Source: Harmonia axyridis (taxonomy: Eukaryota > Arthropoda > Insecta > Coleoptera > Coccinellidae). Taken from it: a stretch of 64,000 bases of DNA. Location: contig NC_059505.1 of assembly GCF_914767665.1 (NCBI RefSeq), positions 27,091,506 through 27,155,505 of the forward strand, written 5' to 3'. Each line of letters opens with the position of its first letter. The stretch's first letter is position 1. Positions 11,690 through 22,819 of the stretch are shown here, one piece after another. The translations under genes were made by a program, and so were the position numbers. The notes beneath the pieces were generated by a model. It had not been told where the DNA came from, did no database searches, and saw only the letters and a program-made list of their open reading frames with translations.

Positions 11690-12055
11690 TTGAAAGTGAC
11701 AATGAAACTTGGCGTGCGGTTTGAAGTTCTCGAAATGTCTTCAACAAAAATCTAATCGTTGATCCTTCAAGGAAAGTTCCAGGTTTCAATATCCCTAGAA
11801 AAATGTTGTGTACTTTCAATCGATTCAGGCCTTTTCATGATCGTTGTAACGGTATGCTTTTCAAATAGTATTCTATTGAAAGCCCACCAAGTGAGTGTGG
11901 CAAAGAAGAAATCATTCACCACTTGGTGAATACTTGTTCAATTTATAATTCTCATGGTGGTTTTCAAGGTGTCCATTCAGTTTCATATACTTATTAGAAT
12001 TGGTCGCTTACTTCAAATCAATATAATAACATTTATTACTCTTTTCTGGTTCTTT
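11690..12055 (+). pseudogene. Second LINE ORF2 C-terminal fragment
   Basis: A single frame with internal stops reads VPGFNIPRKMLCTFNRFRPF, HDRCNGMLF, SPPSECGKEEIIHHLVNTCS and HGGFQGVH. The NRFR..HxRC box followed by a C-G-x-E-E/H-H-x-C zinc-knuckle-like block is characteristic of the region after the reverse transcriptase in Jockey/RTE-like LINEs. It is a different element from the one ending at 11,607, because it starts upstream of any tail and in a different domain order. No 3' tail was recognised. Confidence 0.75.
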
Positions 12056-13200
12056 TCTTTTCTGTTTTTAAATTTGATCATAATATATGCTTCATCAACT
12101 TTTGGTGAAAGGGGGGATGAAAAAGATTTTGTTTGGGTGAAGAAGAATCCCTTCAATATGAAAATGTAAGCATATTGTGTTAACAAATACACAAACCAAT
12201 CACTACATCATCTATACAGGAATTAATAATAATTTATTCGCTTCCTTGTACAAAGAACGTCGATATTTATCATCATAAATACCCAAAAATCAGATGATCA
12301 AACAAGTTAGCTCCATTATTTTCCATGTTATATTCATAAATAAAATCGTGATTGAATGCATGCAGGTTATCTATGAATAATGGTATTTGGAAACAGGTAC
12401 GAACAGTAGGCAAATATGAATATTTGGAATGCTTATGCATTGGCGCTTTTCCCTAATAACGAAAACCTTATGCGTTCTTCTGAAAAACTACAAAATCCGA
12501 ATTTCACATAATCCAAACAATAACATTCTTGAAATTCCACGTCTTCAAATATTAATTTTCCAAACATTTTCGATACATAATCCAACGTGTTCATATAAAA
12601 CGTGAACTGACGGAATGAAAACTCTGCAACCATCAAACATAAATCTTTGAGTAGTCCAAAACTTGGGCACGAAATAAGAACCAGGTGTTGTTTTTCCCTC
12701 GGAGTAAGTGATGAAATTCGACAAATGTTTGCAATCTGCGTTATTGCAAAGTGTGGATAAGAAAATCCGAAAGTAATTAAAAGCTGTGTGCGAACATATA
12801 TCAACAGTTCAAGTTCAAAACTTCCGGACAAGTTTCACTTTTGGAAGACCTGGGTGCGGCATCTCCCTTGTTTTGGCAGGTGAAGTTCAGATGGGAAAAT
12901 CCCAATTTGGGGAGTTTTCGAATGCAGTTCCCCGAAATTAATCTCCTGAACGCTTTCTGCGTTCCCCCTTGGTAGGCGTCAGTATTTAAGCAGCAGCTTT
13001 TAATATCGGGTGTATATTACAGCATACAAATTATTGGATGCATTACGGAACGCTTTCATGATGTAATCCCTCAAAATTGCTTGGATTAAACGAGAAGCAA
13101 ATGATGAAAAATCTTCTATACTTTGTTGGGATTCATCAATGGCTCTTTGATAGGGAAAAGTATTGCATGAAGATGCTCGTTATTTAATAGGATCGTTCGA
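12056..13200. other. No gene recognised
   Basis: AT-rich. The longest frame is a 132-codon minus-strand one at 12,433-12,831. It starts at a non-ATG codon, has no domain and contains low-complexity aromatic stretches. I do not call it a gene. Confidence 0.5.
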
Positions 13201-13204
13201 TAAT

Positions 13205-13625
13205 AGTTATTTATAATACAAGTGCAGAAGGCATTGATATTCTTCCACGAGTTCAAAATTCAAAAACGAGCCACGAAGTGGCGACTTTTGTTATGAACGA
13301 GTGGAAGAATGAGCCTTCTGTACGAGTATTATACATTATTTTCTCTAATTCATTGCATTTTCATTGAAATTAATGAAATATTTCCATAAATATATTTTAG
13401 TGATTTTTGCATTGAAAAATGTTGTTTGGCAGAACTGATTTCTTTAAGGCAAATTGATGAATTGACAGATAAAGCCGTGGCGGAAAGTTCGGAGTACCAA
13501 CATAGAATAATAAAATATAACCATGAAAACTGTGCGTTTCTGATATATTCTCGCACGATTTTGTTCTACAAGATGTGGAAGAATGAACGGAATAACCACA
13601 GAATTAGAGAAACACATATTTTTAA
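13205..13625. repeat. Divergent copy of the hairpin repeat family R
   Basis: It contains the family's signature hairpin (ATTCTTCCACGAGTTC against GAACGAGTGGAAGAAT, 13,237-13,306), then CCTTCTGTACGAGTATTA and ATTATTTTCTCTAATTCA. These parallel CCTTCTGCAACGAGTATTAG and ATATTTTCTCTATTTCAG in the copies at 19.6 and 31.7 kb. TTGGCAGAACTGATTTC and AATTGACAGATAAAGCCG also align with that family. Divergence is high and the ends are uncertain. Confidence 0.5.
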
Positions 13626-13729
13626 TCTACGTTCAAATGTATTCAAATGAACAAGCCTTCAAAAGCTTCTGACTTCAGTACGTAATATTGTTGTTTCTTT
13701 TCTCAATGGCAAAACTGATGAACTTTCAA

Positions 13730-14290
13730 AGAACACACGACAACAAAGGAGAGCTCAAGAGATCTTATAAACGTAACATGACATTGATATGTGAGTTTGA
13801 ACTCAAGTTACATCAACAGCAACCAAATTTTGCATTAATAGTCGTGGATGAAATTACCGAATGACAAAATGAGATTGATAGAAAAAGGAAAATATGCAGA
13901 ATTACTATAATAACTGGGTGAGATAGGGGAAACGAGAAGAATTATCAAAAGTCAAATACATCATATACTCTTAGATAAATAACAGAAAAAATAATGAAAA
14001 TTACAAATAGAGAAAGGAATATAACATAATGATCAAAACGACCTTAGAAATACTATCGTTTGAAGAAAAGCCAGAAGCGATCAAAAATAAAATGTCGTGA
14101 GTGAAATTACTAAATAACAGAAAAGAACATTTGATAAGATAAAAAATATGCAGAATTACTGGAATAACTCGCTAAGATATGGAAAAAAAGAGAAGAAGAC
14201 AGGTGAATTGAGAAAAGTCAAATAAATCAAACACCGGATCGATGAACTTCAAAGAACACGAATTGACTTACAAATAGATGAATATAATAT
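13730..14290. repeat. Imperfect short-range duplication
   Basis: The sequence around 13,850-13,960 recurs at about 14,085-14,235. Both have GAAATTACYRAATRACA, AATATGCAGAATTACT followed by RTAATAAC-like bases, GAGAAG and AAAAGTCAAATA in the same order. The words CAAAGAACACRAC and TTCAAAGAACACGAATTG also appear at both outer edges. It contains no coding capacity. Confidence 0.55.
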
Positions 14291-15130
14291 TCGAAAAATA
14301 TTTAGTCTCAGTATATTTCCGTTAACGTGAAATATCCCTGGTCATAGAAGAAATGAAGGTAGTCTTTGATATTTCTGGATATTCATTTTAATTATAAACG
14401 ACATTAACGTATAATGAACGATGATATAGTCACATGACATAAAACGGAAGTATACTCGTATTTCCTGAAGTGCAAGGCTTAGTTGACCACGATAACCATC
14501 TTAGTCTGTTCTATTTGCCTCATGATGATATCCCGCAAATGGCGCGATCGAACTGCCCATTACGAATTCATGGCAATAACCCTCAACATCAACCAGTGCC
14601 TGAATCGTAGGAAATGAATCTGAAAGCTCCCCGTACCCGATACCTTTCTGATCTTGACCCCAGCAAGGACATTGTATTCGGGGTTTTGATCATCAACTCG
14701 GCCAATATTCGCCATTAGAAACCATTAGTTTCTGTTTTGGTCCGAAGATTATAAGGGACACTAATTCCATTATCAAATATTCACCTCACTCCTGCTACGC
14801 TGTGATCTGCATATTGAATGAAGGACCCTCTTTCACCGGACTATAGGTGCCTTGAAGTGCTATTTTCCATTAGGAATGAGCTCATGAGTGGTCTGAGGTT
14901 TTTTTCGATGTTTGTTGAAATTGGTAGTTGAAGAAGAATCCTCGCGAAATATTTTATGATTGTATACTGTCAAATTTAGTATAGAAGATGAGTTTATTCT
15001 TTTCAGTATTGCTCACGAAAATGAAAACTATAGATTATGAAATAACTATTAATTTTTACGGTATTTCGAGTTATAATAACATTATCATTGATTTAAACTA
15101 TGATTTATCTATTCATGACTGTTCTAATAG
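14291..15130. other. No gene recognised
   Basis: No domain-bearing frame. A slightly GC-richer patch at 14,460-14,720 is otherwise featureless. Confidence 0.5.
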
Positions 15131-15132
15131 TA

Positions 15133-16066
15133 ATAGGGTGTTTTTTAGAGCTTTAGAACTTTAAATTGCAATAAAACAACGATGGATTATTCGATTGACA
15201 TGAATTTTATTTATCCGCAAGATAATCTTGTGGCATTACATTTCAAATATGATTTCTGGCATATGACCGCCACGGCTGGCTCGGATGTAGTCCAATCTGG
15301 ACGTCCAATTTTCGATGACTTTTTCCAACATTTGTGGCCGTATATCGGCAATAACACGACGAATGTTGTCTTCCAAATGGTCAAGGGTTTGTGGCTTATC
15401 CGCATAGACCAATGGCTTTACATAGCCCCACAGAAAGTAGTCTAGCGGTGTTAAATCACAAGATCTTGGAAGACAATTCACAGGTCCAAAACGTGAAATT
15501 AGGCGGTCACCAAACGTGACTTTCAATAAATCGATTGTGGCACGAGCTGTGTGACATGTTGCGCCGTCTTGTTGGAACCGCAGCTCCTGAACATCATGGT
15601 TGTTCAATTCAGGAATGACAAAGTTAGTAATCATAGCTCTATACCGATCACCATTGACTGTAACGTTCTGGCCATCATCGTTTTTGAAGATGTACGGACC
15701 AATGATTCCACCAGCCCATAAAGCGCACCAAACGGTCAATTTTTCTGGATGTCACGGTGTTTCGACATACACTTGAGGATTAGCTTCACTCCAAATGCGG
15801 CAGTAGCTATTCAACCAGAAGTGCGCTTCATCGCTAAACAAAATTCGACGATAAAATGGACGTAGTGCGCGATACGTGTTCCGCACAGAACCATTATTTT
15901 CGAAATAAAATTGCACTATTTGCGAGCGTTGTTCAGGCGTGAGTCTATTCATGATGAATTGCCAAACCAAACTGAGAATACATCACTTGAAAGCTGTTAA
16001 ATCGGTCGCCATCTTGAACAGTAATGCCAACTTAAAGTTATATACCTCGAAAGAAAAACCATTATA
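15133..16066 (-). mobile_element. Internally deleted mariner-superfamily element
   Basis: The terminal inverted repeats are GGTGTTTTTTAGAGCTTTAG at the left (15,137) and the inverse of GGTTTTTCTTTCGAGGTATA at the right (about 16,063). Both continue into ACTTTAARTTG. TA flanks both ends, consistent with the Tc1/mariner superfamily. The transposase runs right to left inside. The element is shorter than an autonomous one because the DNA-binding region of the transposase is missing. Confidence 0.85.
15236..15952 (-). pseudogene. DDE transposase with deleted DNA-binding domain
   Basis: The start is the ATG at 15,952 (MNRLTPEQRSQIVQFYFENN), a better fit than the earlier one at 15,970. After about 33 residues the protein jumps to RILFSDEAHFWLN, the first catalytic block, so the helix-turn-helix is deleted in frame. 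One TGA stop lies just before HPEKLTVWCALWAGG (about 15,750), and the frame is otherwise continuous to 15,236. All three acidic blocks remain: SDEAHF, QQDGATCHTA and SCDLTPLDYF. The last two aspartates are 36 residues apart, so the spacing is longer than in classical mariner DD34D. WGYVKPLVYADKP and RASRGGHMPEIIF complete the C-terminus. It resembles the Tc3-like/SETMAR-like transposases common in insects. It is non-functional for binding. Confidence 0.9.
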
Positions 16067-17465
16067 ACACTCACATACTGATGGAATATTATAATTCTTT
16101 TGGAGAATATTGAAGCGGGAGAAATAACCCCCACTCCCAGATCTTCTATTGTGTGTTTTTTATCGATTTCAATGAATTAATTGCAAAATTTGATAGGAAA
16201 ATACATTCGTATCTTCTAGTGGTCAAAATACAAAATTCTCACGATAGTAAATAAAATTTTTCATTCAAATTATCAATGAAATTTAGTCTCAATGAAAGCT
16301 ATTATTACCTCGAGATCGTCCTCGAGAATAATAATCATCATTATTCATTGGTGATATAATCTACTCTTATTGATCATTAAGAACATAAAGGTTTCTTCAA
16401 TCATTGGTCCATCAATAAATTCATTAATTCCAAAAAATAATAATAGGTTCGCTGAAGTAGGAAACTGAATTATTCGACTATTATCTCTTTGAGACAAAGA
16501 CCGGTTGTCCTTATCATTCAGTACAACTAAGTTTTCAATCGCAAAAAGAGTAAGACCTTATGTATCATTCAAAAATGTAATTATCCGATGATCTACCTAT
16601 ATCATTTTCAAAGTTTATATTGACGTCTTCATCGGAAAATTTTCGACGTTTTTATTTATCTCACTTAATTTCATAATTTTGATATCATCATCCACTGTGA
16701 TTCCACGCTAATGAATGAAATAGACAACTTGCATCCTACGTGTTGCGCCATAATTTCCGAGTAACTCTCTTCAATTTCTCCTCGACTTTTGTAGCACCTA
16801 AAGAACATTGTAAACGTAATAAAAGCCGTTGTTTCGGCAAATGTTGTTATTAACTTTACGCGTTATAAAAACGGTCGTTACACACCTTCGATTCTGAGAA
16901 AAAAATTGTGAAATTCCTGAAAGTATATACTGACAATTTTTCTTTTATGTGTCGTTTCGACGTGTACGTTGTTATTGAAGGAATTATTATAAAGATTATA
17001 TGGTGTAGAATAGGCTATTACGTGGAAAATTAAATTTTTCATTTAAGCCATGACATGGGATGTAACTTGAACGTTTCAGTCTGTTATGTGGATGAAATGA
17101 GATCAAGTATTTAGCGCCGTAGATTTTATTCGGCCATAAAAAATACTACGGAAGTTATGAAATTGTGGTTATACCGGTATAAGGTGAATTGTATGAGAGG
17201 ATGAGCTACTACCACCTTAATTTTATCATCTTTTATTATATTTCGGATTTTCAACTGAGACTGGAATCAAATCAAATTTGAATCAAATGAAAATCTGTTA
17301 GCCATAATCACCTTTTTTTCTTCCTTTCGGTTCTGCATTTTCGTTCTGAGAACTAACAGCTTTAAGAAGATGACGATCATACGTTACACATGATTGGCTT
17401 TCCTATATAGAAAGCAGCTACACAGAGAAATGCATCATTCTAGGTTCGTTCTGATTTCATCGTAG
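16067..17465. other. No gene recognised
   Basis: AT-rich DNA with a CCTCGAGATCGTCCTCGAG dyad near 16,310 and no domain-bearing frame. Confidence 0.5.
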
Positions 17466-17469
17466 ATTT

Positions 17470-18040
17470 TAGATTTATTCATCACTAAAGTTAGATCCAG
17501 ACTATGTTTGGGTAAGCATAATGTCTGCGTAAGTTTGAGACATGGTGAGAGTCAAGACCATCAATATTCTTTTGAAAGGCAGATGCACCTCTCTGTAAGC
17601 AGAAAACCGTCGATGTTCTTCAAAGACAACATGACCAACGTGAGTTACATCCAGGGGAAGGTGGATACAGATGTTCTATCCTCTTTGGAAGGGTATATGC
17701 ATCACTCTGTTGGAATTATGGTATGAGGGGCTTTTGCTTATGGAAGCAGGTCTCCATTTAATGTTCATCAGTGGCAACTTGACCGTCGTTCGTTACATTC
17801 AGGTGGTGGAACCCATTTTCTAACAAGATAATGCGCGACCACATATAGCATAAAACGTTGGGACATTTTGAAGACAATTAGTTGCCTTGGTCCTATTGAT
17901 CGCTTGATATTTGATCCTTTGAAAAGGTCTGGAACCTTATGGGAAGAAGATTACTCAGTGTACAATGTACACCATCCCATTTTAGTGTTCCTGTGCTGGG
18001 AGCCTAAGACATCGTGCAGTACCGGTACACAATTTTTTTA
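17470..18040 (+). pseudogene. Tc1-like transposase fossil
   Basis: Scattered over two frames, the catalytic half of a Tc1 transposase can be read in order. First comes a degenerate SDESRFCLG-type start (about 17,480-17,515). Then HHSVGIMV*GAFAYGSRSPL, MFISGNLTVVRYIQVVEP (17,698-17,815) and QDNARPHIA (about 17,826). After a frame change come LPWSY*SLDI*SFEKVWNLM and GRRL (17,881-17,965), and finally SLRHRAV (about 18,000). The DNA-binding half is missing and several residues before QDNARPH are deleted. Stops and shifts make it inactive. The PDLSPIEHVWD-type block is badly eroded, including its acidic residue. No terminal repeats were identified. Confidence 0.85.
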
Positions 18041-18952
18041 CAACGATTTCTGAAGTTTTGTTCAAACTTTAACTGAACCCTAAGAAACCTTTATTTCAGA
18101 AATTATAATCTAAGTGGAAAGACTAACAGGCCGAAAGCCTGAAACAAGTGTCTTCGGTTAGCATTTATCCTTGAGGGTATGTCCTCATTCTTTTTCCTTG
18201 TATTATAATCTATATCTCTCAATGTACAAAATTGTATCTAAATGTATCTAAAAATTTCTCCAGATTGAATCCTTATTTTTCGCGTGATATTCGATACCAT
18301 CCGAAGTGCTGAAATGAACGGAGTTGGGAAAATTTCACCCCAAAGTGACAATCTCAGATTAACACCCAACCTTTACTGTTTTTCGAACAGATTCAAAGTA
18401 CCCATTCTGTCGTGGAAAAATCATTTATGTCACCCGAACGCCCTCCAAGGTCCCAAAAATAACATCGGGATGGCTGTAACAGAAAACAGAGTCTGGAGCG
18501 GAGATAAGGGATAAGTAGTTGGGTTTTTGTTATTTCCCGGGCCTGGTGTTTTATCTGAGTGTGTTCAACGAGTAGACTGGGACGAATTCCTCATATCCGA
18601 TCGACTGTAAAAGGTTCTTTCATCGTGAATCATATCGAGTGTCTTATGTTGCGTTTCCTGATTGTTGTTCCGGAGGATTGAAGATTTGGCTTAGAGGATA
18701 CTCTGATATACCGACTATTTAAAAACCGACAGAACCTTCGAGTTGATGGAGAACAGTGGAAATGCTTGACTATGAAATTTACCAAGCGATGCTTCATTCG
18801 GAATTTCATTCAACTCTTGGTATCTTTTGAATTGTTTCATTGTAAATGTGATAGTAAAAGCTGTTTGGAGTGAAACAGGTATCAAGTTTTCAATCGAAAT
18901 TTCATATGTATATACATAGTTCGTATGCTTTTTCATTTTGAAATGATGTATT
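18041..18952. other. No gene recognised
   Basis: No domain-bearing frame. A small AGGCCGAAAGCCT hairpin lies at 18,129, with no obvious context. Confidence 0.5.
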
Positions 18953-19136
18953 ATGCCCGCCACTCACGAAGCGTTTCTTCAAGCGTTTGGTAGCAAGCGT
19001 CGAAGAGATTCCAGTCACACAGCTCGGGACACGGCCGTACGACTGTAAATCAGAGTATGAACTTGACTGCCCGACTGGAATCTCTTCGACGCTTGCTACC
19101 AAACGCTTGAAGAAACGCTTCGTGAGTGGCGGGCAT
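18953..19136. mobile_element. Perfect hairpin MITE, PIF/Harbinger-like
   Basis: A 64-bp arm (18,953-19,016) is repeated as an exact inverse at 19,073-19,136 around a 56-bp loop; I found no mismatch in the arms. Taken as TGCCCGCC...GGCGGGCA, the element is flanked by TTA on both sides, the TWA-type 3-bp target duplication of PIF/Harbinger transposons. It is GC-rich relative to its surroundings and encodes no protein. Perfect arms imply recent insertion or gene conversion between the arms. Confidence 0.85.
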
Positions 19137-19371
19137 TAAGGAGAACTCTCATCCGAAATTTTATTCAATTTTATTTTGTAAATATCTATTTTTTTGGTGC
19201 ATATATTTTCTTATGTTCTCATTTTGGTGGAAGAGCTAACACTTCAAAAGAAATGAACTAAACTGAATCTTGCCCTTCGCAAGATATGTTATTGAATTCT
19301 CATTTTATTGTACATATTATTACATTGTTTTCTTCAAAGAAGAAATCATATATAACGAAGTTAGTCGAGTA

Positions 19372-19520
19372 TGCTGAATCGAAATGGATACCAAAAAATC
19401 CAGAAATTCATATTATGAAAAATATATCAAATTAATGATCGGAAAGAAACATATTCCAAATTTGTAAGTGTCTATATCACCTAACAACCTAACACGTCTT
19501 GTTCTTATCTTGACATTTAG
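19372..19520. repeat. Dispersed repeat, also at 24,731-24,870
   Basis: Shared words in the same order are GCTGAATC, AATCCAGAAATT, ATATCAAATTAAT, GATCGGAAAGAAACAT, AACCTAACACGT/ACACAACACGT and TTGACATTT/TTGAGATTT. It abuts the left end of the family R copy here, but in the other place it stands alone. Nature unknown. Confidence 0.5.
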
Positions 19521-19544
19521 CAGGTATAATAAAATAGTATATTC

Positions 19545-20110
19545 TAAAACAAGTTGTAGTATGGGCTTCTATTCCAACATTAATGCAAAATTCGGAAACG
19601 AGCGACAAAGAAGCGAGTTTTCGAACGCATGACTGTTGGAATTGCCTTCTGCAACGAGTATTAGACGATATTTTCTCTATTTCAGTCAAGTTTTGTGAAA
19701 TATTGTCGAAATTCAATGCAAAATTCACATTATACAGCCTAGTGATTGTATCTTGGCAGTTTGTGTGACTGTTACAAAAATTGACTGATTATGGAATTTG
19801 AATCTGAATCGTACGTTTCGAATTTCGAAATAATTTATAAATAGGCATTAAATTAGTCAATTATGTCTGGCGAAATCGATTTAACACCACCAGCATCAGG
19901 AGAAAATGCGAATAATGTTGCAAATCATTTCACTTTATCCAAATTGTATTATATTGCCAATAGACGTGTGCTGAAATTTGATAGGATCGGAATAAAATGT
20001 AGACAACCACAAAACGAAAAATATAACTGAACACAATGCTATAATGAGTTCATTTTAGCTTTGTTTTCAGTACTATAATGAACTCATTACGATACTGAAA
20101 TAGAGAAAAT
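19545..20110 (+). repeat. Repeat family R, copy 1
   Basis: A repeat of about 560 bp matched along its length at 31,668-32,225. It begins TATATTCTAAAACAAGTTG, has a hairpin (TTCCAACATTAATGC against GCATGACTGTTGGAA), then CCTTCTGCAACGAGTATTAG and TTTCTCTATTTCAGTCAAG. The middle reads TATTGTCGAAATTCAATG and the end is an inverted ATGAGTTCATT...AATGAACTCAT pair. Terminal hairpins and no conventional inverted termini suggest a non-autonomous element of unfamiliar type. It carries the small frame listed next. Confidence 0.75.
19863..20030 (+). CDS. Small frame inside repeat family R
   Basis: An ATG-initiated frame of 55 codons beginning MSGEIDLTPPASGENANN and ending KCRQPQNEKYN. The counterpart in the copy at 31,978 starts at the equivalent ATG (MSDKIGLTSP) but is cut by a stop after 13 codons. 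The position is shared by both copies and the composition looks protein-like, so it may be the relic of the start of a real element gene. It could equally be chance. No known domain. Confidence 0.25.
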   Translation: MSGEIDLTPPASGENANNVANHFTLSKLYYIANRRVLKFDRIGIKCRQPQNEKYN

Positions 20111-20785
20111 GTATTATCTAAAATATTCGGGACAGAATTGTTTCAATATTGATTAACAAACTTTTGTACCATTCAAAATTTTGCTCATTATGTTTATACA
20201 TAATAACGAAGCAAATGGTGATGCTTGTAATTCACATTACATAAAACCTACTGCACAATTCTATTGAAGAGGCAAAATGTTGAACTAACCTCCAGTTTTT
20301 CACCATGATTCTTTCATTTCATATCAAAAGTTTCACATTCGCATCGGAAGTATCAACTTCCCTAACTTTTTCATTGGTTTATAGCCACACTTGTGATTTG
20401 AAGTTCTTCCGGGTAACGTTCCTACAAAATTTCATCCTGGTTCTGAGAATACGATTTTACGATTGGATTGGCGTTGTTAGCTATTGTGATACAGAGACGC
20501 GAACGGAATAAATAACAAGATCCCAGACAGGCATGCCAACATCTCTACAGTCATATTCTATCAAACCGTATCTTCCGACGATACTTCGATATGATATAGG
20601 CTTAATGGTTGTGGGCGGCAATCGAATTTGATCAATGGATGGGATAATGTTGTATAACTATCGTTATTTTCTTTTCTATTGTTCTAAAATCTGGACCGTC
20701 ATGTTGAAATTATGATGAGTTAATAGTTTTATCGAAACCTAGATACGATAGATGTTATTTATGTATTGTAAAGAATGTTTTCAAC
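20111..20785. other. No gene recognised
   Basis: A 68-codon ATG frame at 20,305-20,511 has no domain and is not called. No repeats noticed. Confidence 0.5.
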
Positions 20786-21154
20786 ATACACTGAGAGAAA
20801 TTCATATTTTCTTATTAATAAAGCACTTATTTGGAGGTTATTTATTCACAACTATTACAACAGATTTATATTTAATATATTCATTAATAGTTAAATTATG
20901 CATTGAAAAAAGTTTATTAATACAGAATGAAATATTTGTTTACAAGGTATTTGATAATATTTAATATATTTCGGTTATAAATAATTTATATGAACTTACG
21001 TTATCTCCAAAAATAACATAAATTCATTATCAACAAATTTCAAACTGGTAGTTACCGAACATTTGCTATTTATAAATAAACTCTCACAAGAATTCAATAA
21101 TTTATTCAATCAGAATATAGGATTTATTAATGATTAACAAACTAACATAACATT

Positions 21155-21991
21155 CCTGATAACCATATAATGGTCAGTTTTGATATTGAGTCTCTTTTTT
21201 CTAATATCACACTTGATGCCGTATTGAAAAGTATCGTTTCACATTGGGATTCTATAGAGCCACATTGCACCTTGAAGAAGGAAGAATTTTTGGAGTGTGT
21301 CAAACTTATGTTCGGAACCACTTATTGCCAGTTCCAGGGACGTTTTTTTCTGCAAATTAAAGGAGCTCCTATGGGAGGAGATGCTTCTCCCATTATTGCA
21401 GATATGATTGTGGACGATTTGCTTGATAAGGCCTTTGAAGCGTTAAATTACACTCCCATCGTTATTAAAAAATACGTGGATGATTTGTTTTGCATTGTAC
21501 GAACAGATTTACTCATCAGTGTTGTTGACACCCTCAATGCTCAAGATCATAACATAAAATTTACTTATGAACGAGAAGTAAACTCCACTCTAAACTACCT
21601 AGACTTACAGTTAACACGCAGTGATGATGACAAGGTGTGGACAGATTGGTATCAAAAACCAATGGCATCTGGTCGTTACCTCAACTTCAAATCTTCACAC
21701 GACTTCAAATATAAAATCAACCTCATTATAGGATTAAAAAGTCGAATAGAAAAGTTAGTGAGCCCTCATCTATTGCAGTCTAGCCTCCATAGATTACGTC
21801 ACCTCCTCCTTAAAAATTCTTGTCCTGCTAGACTTTTGAATAAATGTTTGTTTAACAACTCTGGTCGTATTACAGGATCTGGCTCAAGGGTGATACATGA
21901 TAACCTCCCATCCATTGATGAGGAGAGTCCAGTTGTTGCAAAAAATTCTTCTCTATTCCTTACCATCCTGCCATCACACCTTCCATTATAA
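21155..21991 (+). pseudogene. Penelope-like reverse transcriptase
   Basis: The longest protein-like frame in the window (ATG at 21,170; the in-frame sequence PDNHI just upstream also belongs to the domain). Palm motifs appear in order: MVSFDIESLFSNI (motif A with its aspartate), FLQIKGAPMGGDASPIIADM (motif B) and KKYVDDLFCIV (motif C with Y-V-D-D), then LNYLDLQLTRSDD, typical of Penelope rather than LINE or LTR enzymes. About 270 codons are free of stops, so this copy is relatively young. The N-terminal part before motif A is missing, and the frame breaks at 21,991 before the linker to the nuclease. As drawn it is a truncated enzyme. Confidence 0.92.
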
Positions 21992-22054
21992 GAACTTTTA
22001 GAAACCATGTACCAAACAATCAAGATATAATAATTGCTGCACGCATGCATTTAC

Positions 22055-22400
22055 TTTGGGTAAATATGTATTTTCAAAAATGAAGGACAAAACACCAACA
22101 TCCAACAAGTCTGGAATAATTTACTCCATAGATTGCATGGAAATTTAAATATTAGAATAAAGGAACATGTTAGAGATTGTACAAAAGGGAGACAAACCAC
22201 TGGATTATCTAAACACATATATGAAACGGGACATACTATGAAGTTCTCAGAGGCTAGGTGCTTAAGATCTGAGCGAAACAAATATAAAAGAGAGTTTTTG
22301 GAGGCGGTTGAAATCATGAGCCATGAAACAAATTTGAATATCTACTCAGATTTTAATGGTATTAATTCCATTTATTGCAACATCGTTCAATTGATAAATA
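22055..22400 (+). pseudogene. Penelope GIY-YIG endonuclease remnant
   Basis: Downstream of the reverse transcriptase one frame reads FSKMKDKTPTSNKSGIIYSI ending in DC (about 22,068-22,133), the linker plus the GIY half of a GIY-YIG nuclease. After a frameshift the 22,133-22,483 frame reads IRIKEHVRDC, TTGLSKHIYETGHTM, FSEARCLRSERNKYKREFLE and ETNLNIYSDFNGINSIYCNI, the rest of the nuclease fold. The YIG segment itself, with the following catalytic arginine region, is deleted or scrambled at the junction. This domain pair is the hallmark of endonuclease-bearing Penelope elements. Confidence 0.85.
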
Positions 22401-22819
22401 TGAGTCAAACTAGATGTGTCTCTTGTCTTTGTGTTTTTTCTATGTTTTCAATCTTTGACATTATTCGTTCATATGTCTTTTAAGATTTGACTAGTTTGAT
22501 TCTGTTGTTAAGATCAAGTGAAATATAGTTATTCCTGCCAAATTACATATTATATATGAACATTGTAATAATTTTAACTTTTAAGACTCACATTGATGTA
22601 AGTTATGCTGTGTTAATTTCTGTGTGTTTTTTACAAACTATTAATATAAGTTTGCGTAAATAAATGAAGTGTAATAATGAATGATGATTATTGGTGGGAT
22701 TTCATATGAATTATTTATTTCCATGAAACTAATATTTGTTTGTCCATATATCCAATGAATGATTTATTAACTATAATGCATTTTCGATAATATCAAATAA
22801 ACTATTCTCTCAGTGTATT

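Larger units (their letters stand above)
20787..22817. mobile_element. Penelope-like element region flanked by 13-bp inverted repeats
   Basis: TACACTGAGAGAA at 20,787-20,799 is matched by its exact inverse at 22,805-22,817. The sequences just inside both ends are also loosely alike in inverse (TTAATAAA..A.TTATTTGG-type words). Between them lie a Penelope-like reverse transcriptase and the remains of its nuclease. Penelope elements usually have their own direct or inverted long terminal repeats, so either these are that element's degenerate ends or the element landed inside an AT-rich DNA transposon. I cannot decide which from one copy. Confidence 0.6.

Noticed and set aside
12433..12831. 132-codon minus-strand open frame
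   Set aside because: Begins at a non-ATG codon, no recognisable domain, AT-driven composition, no splice or promoter context.
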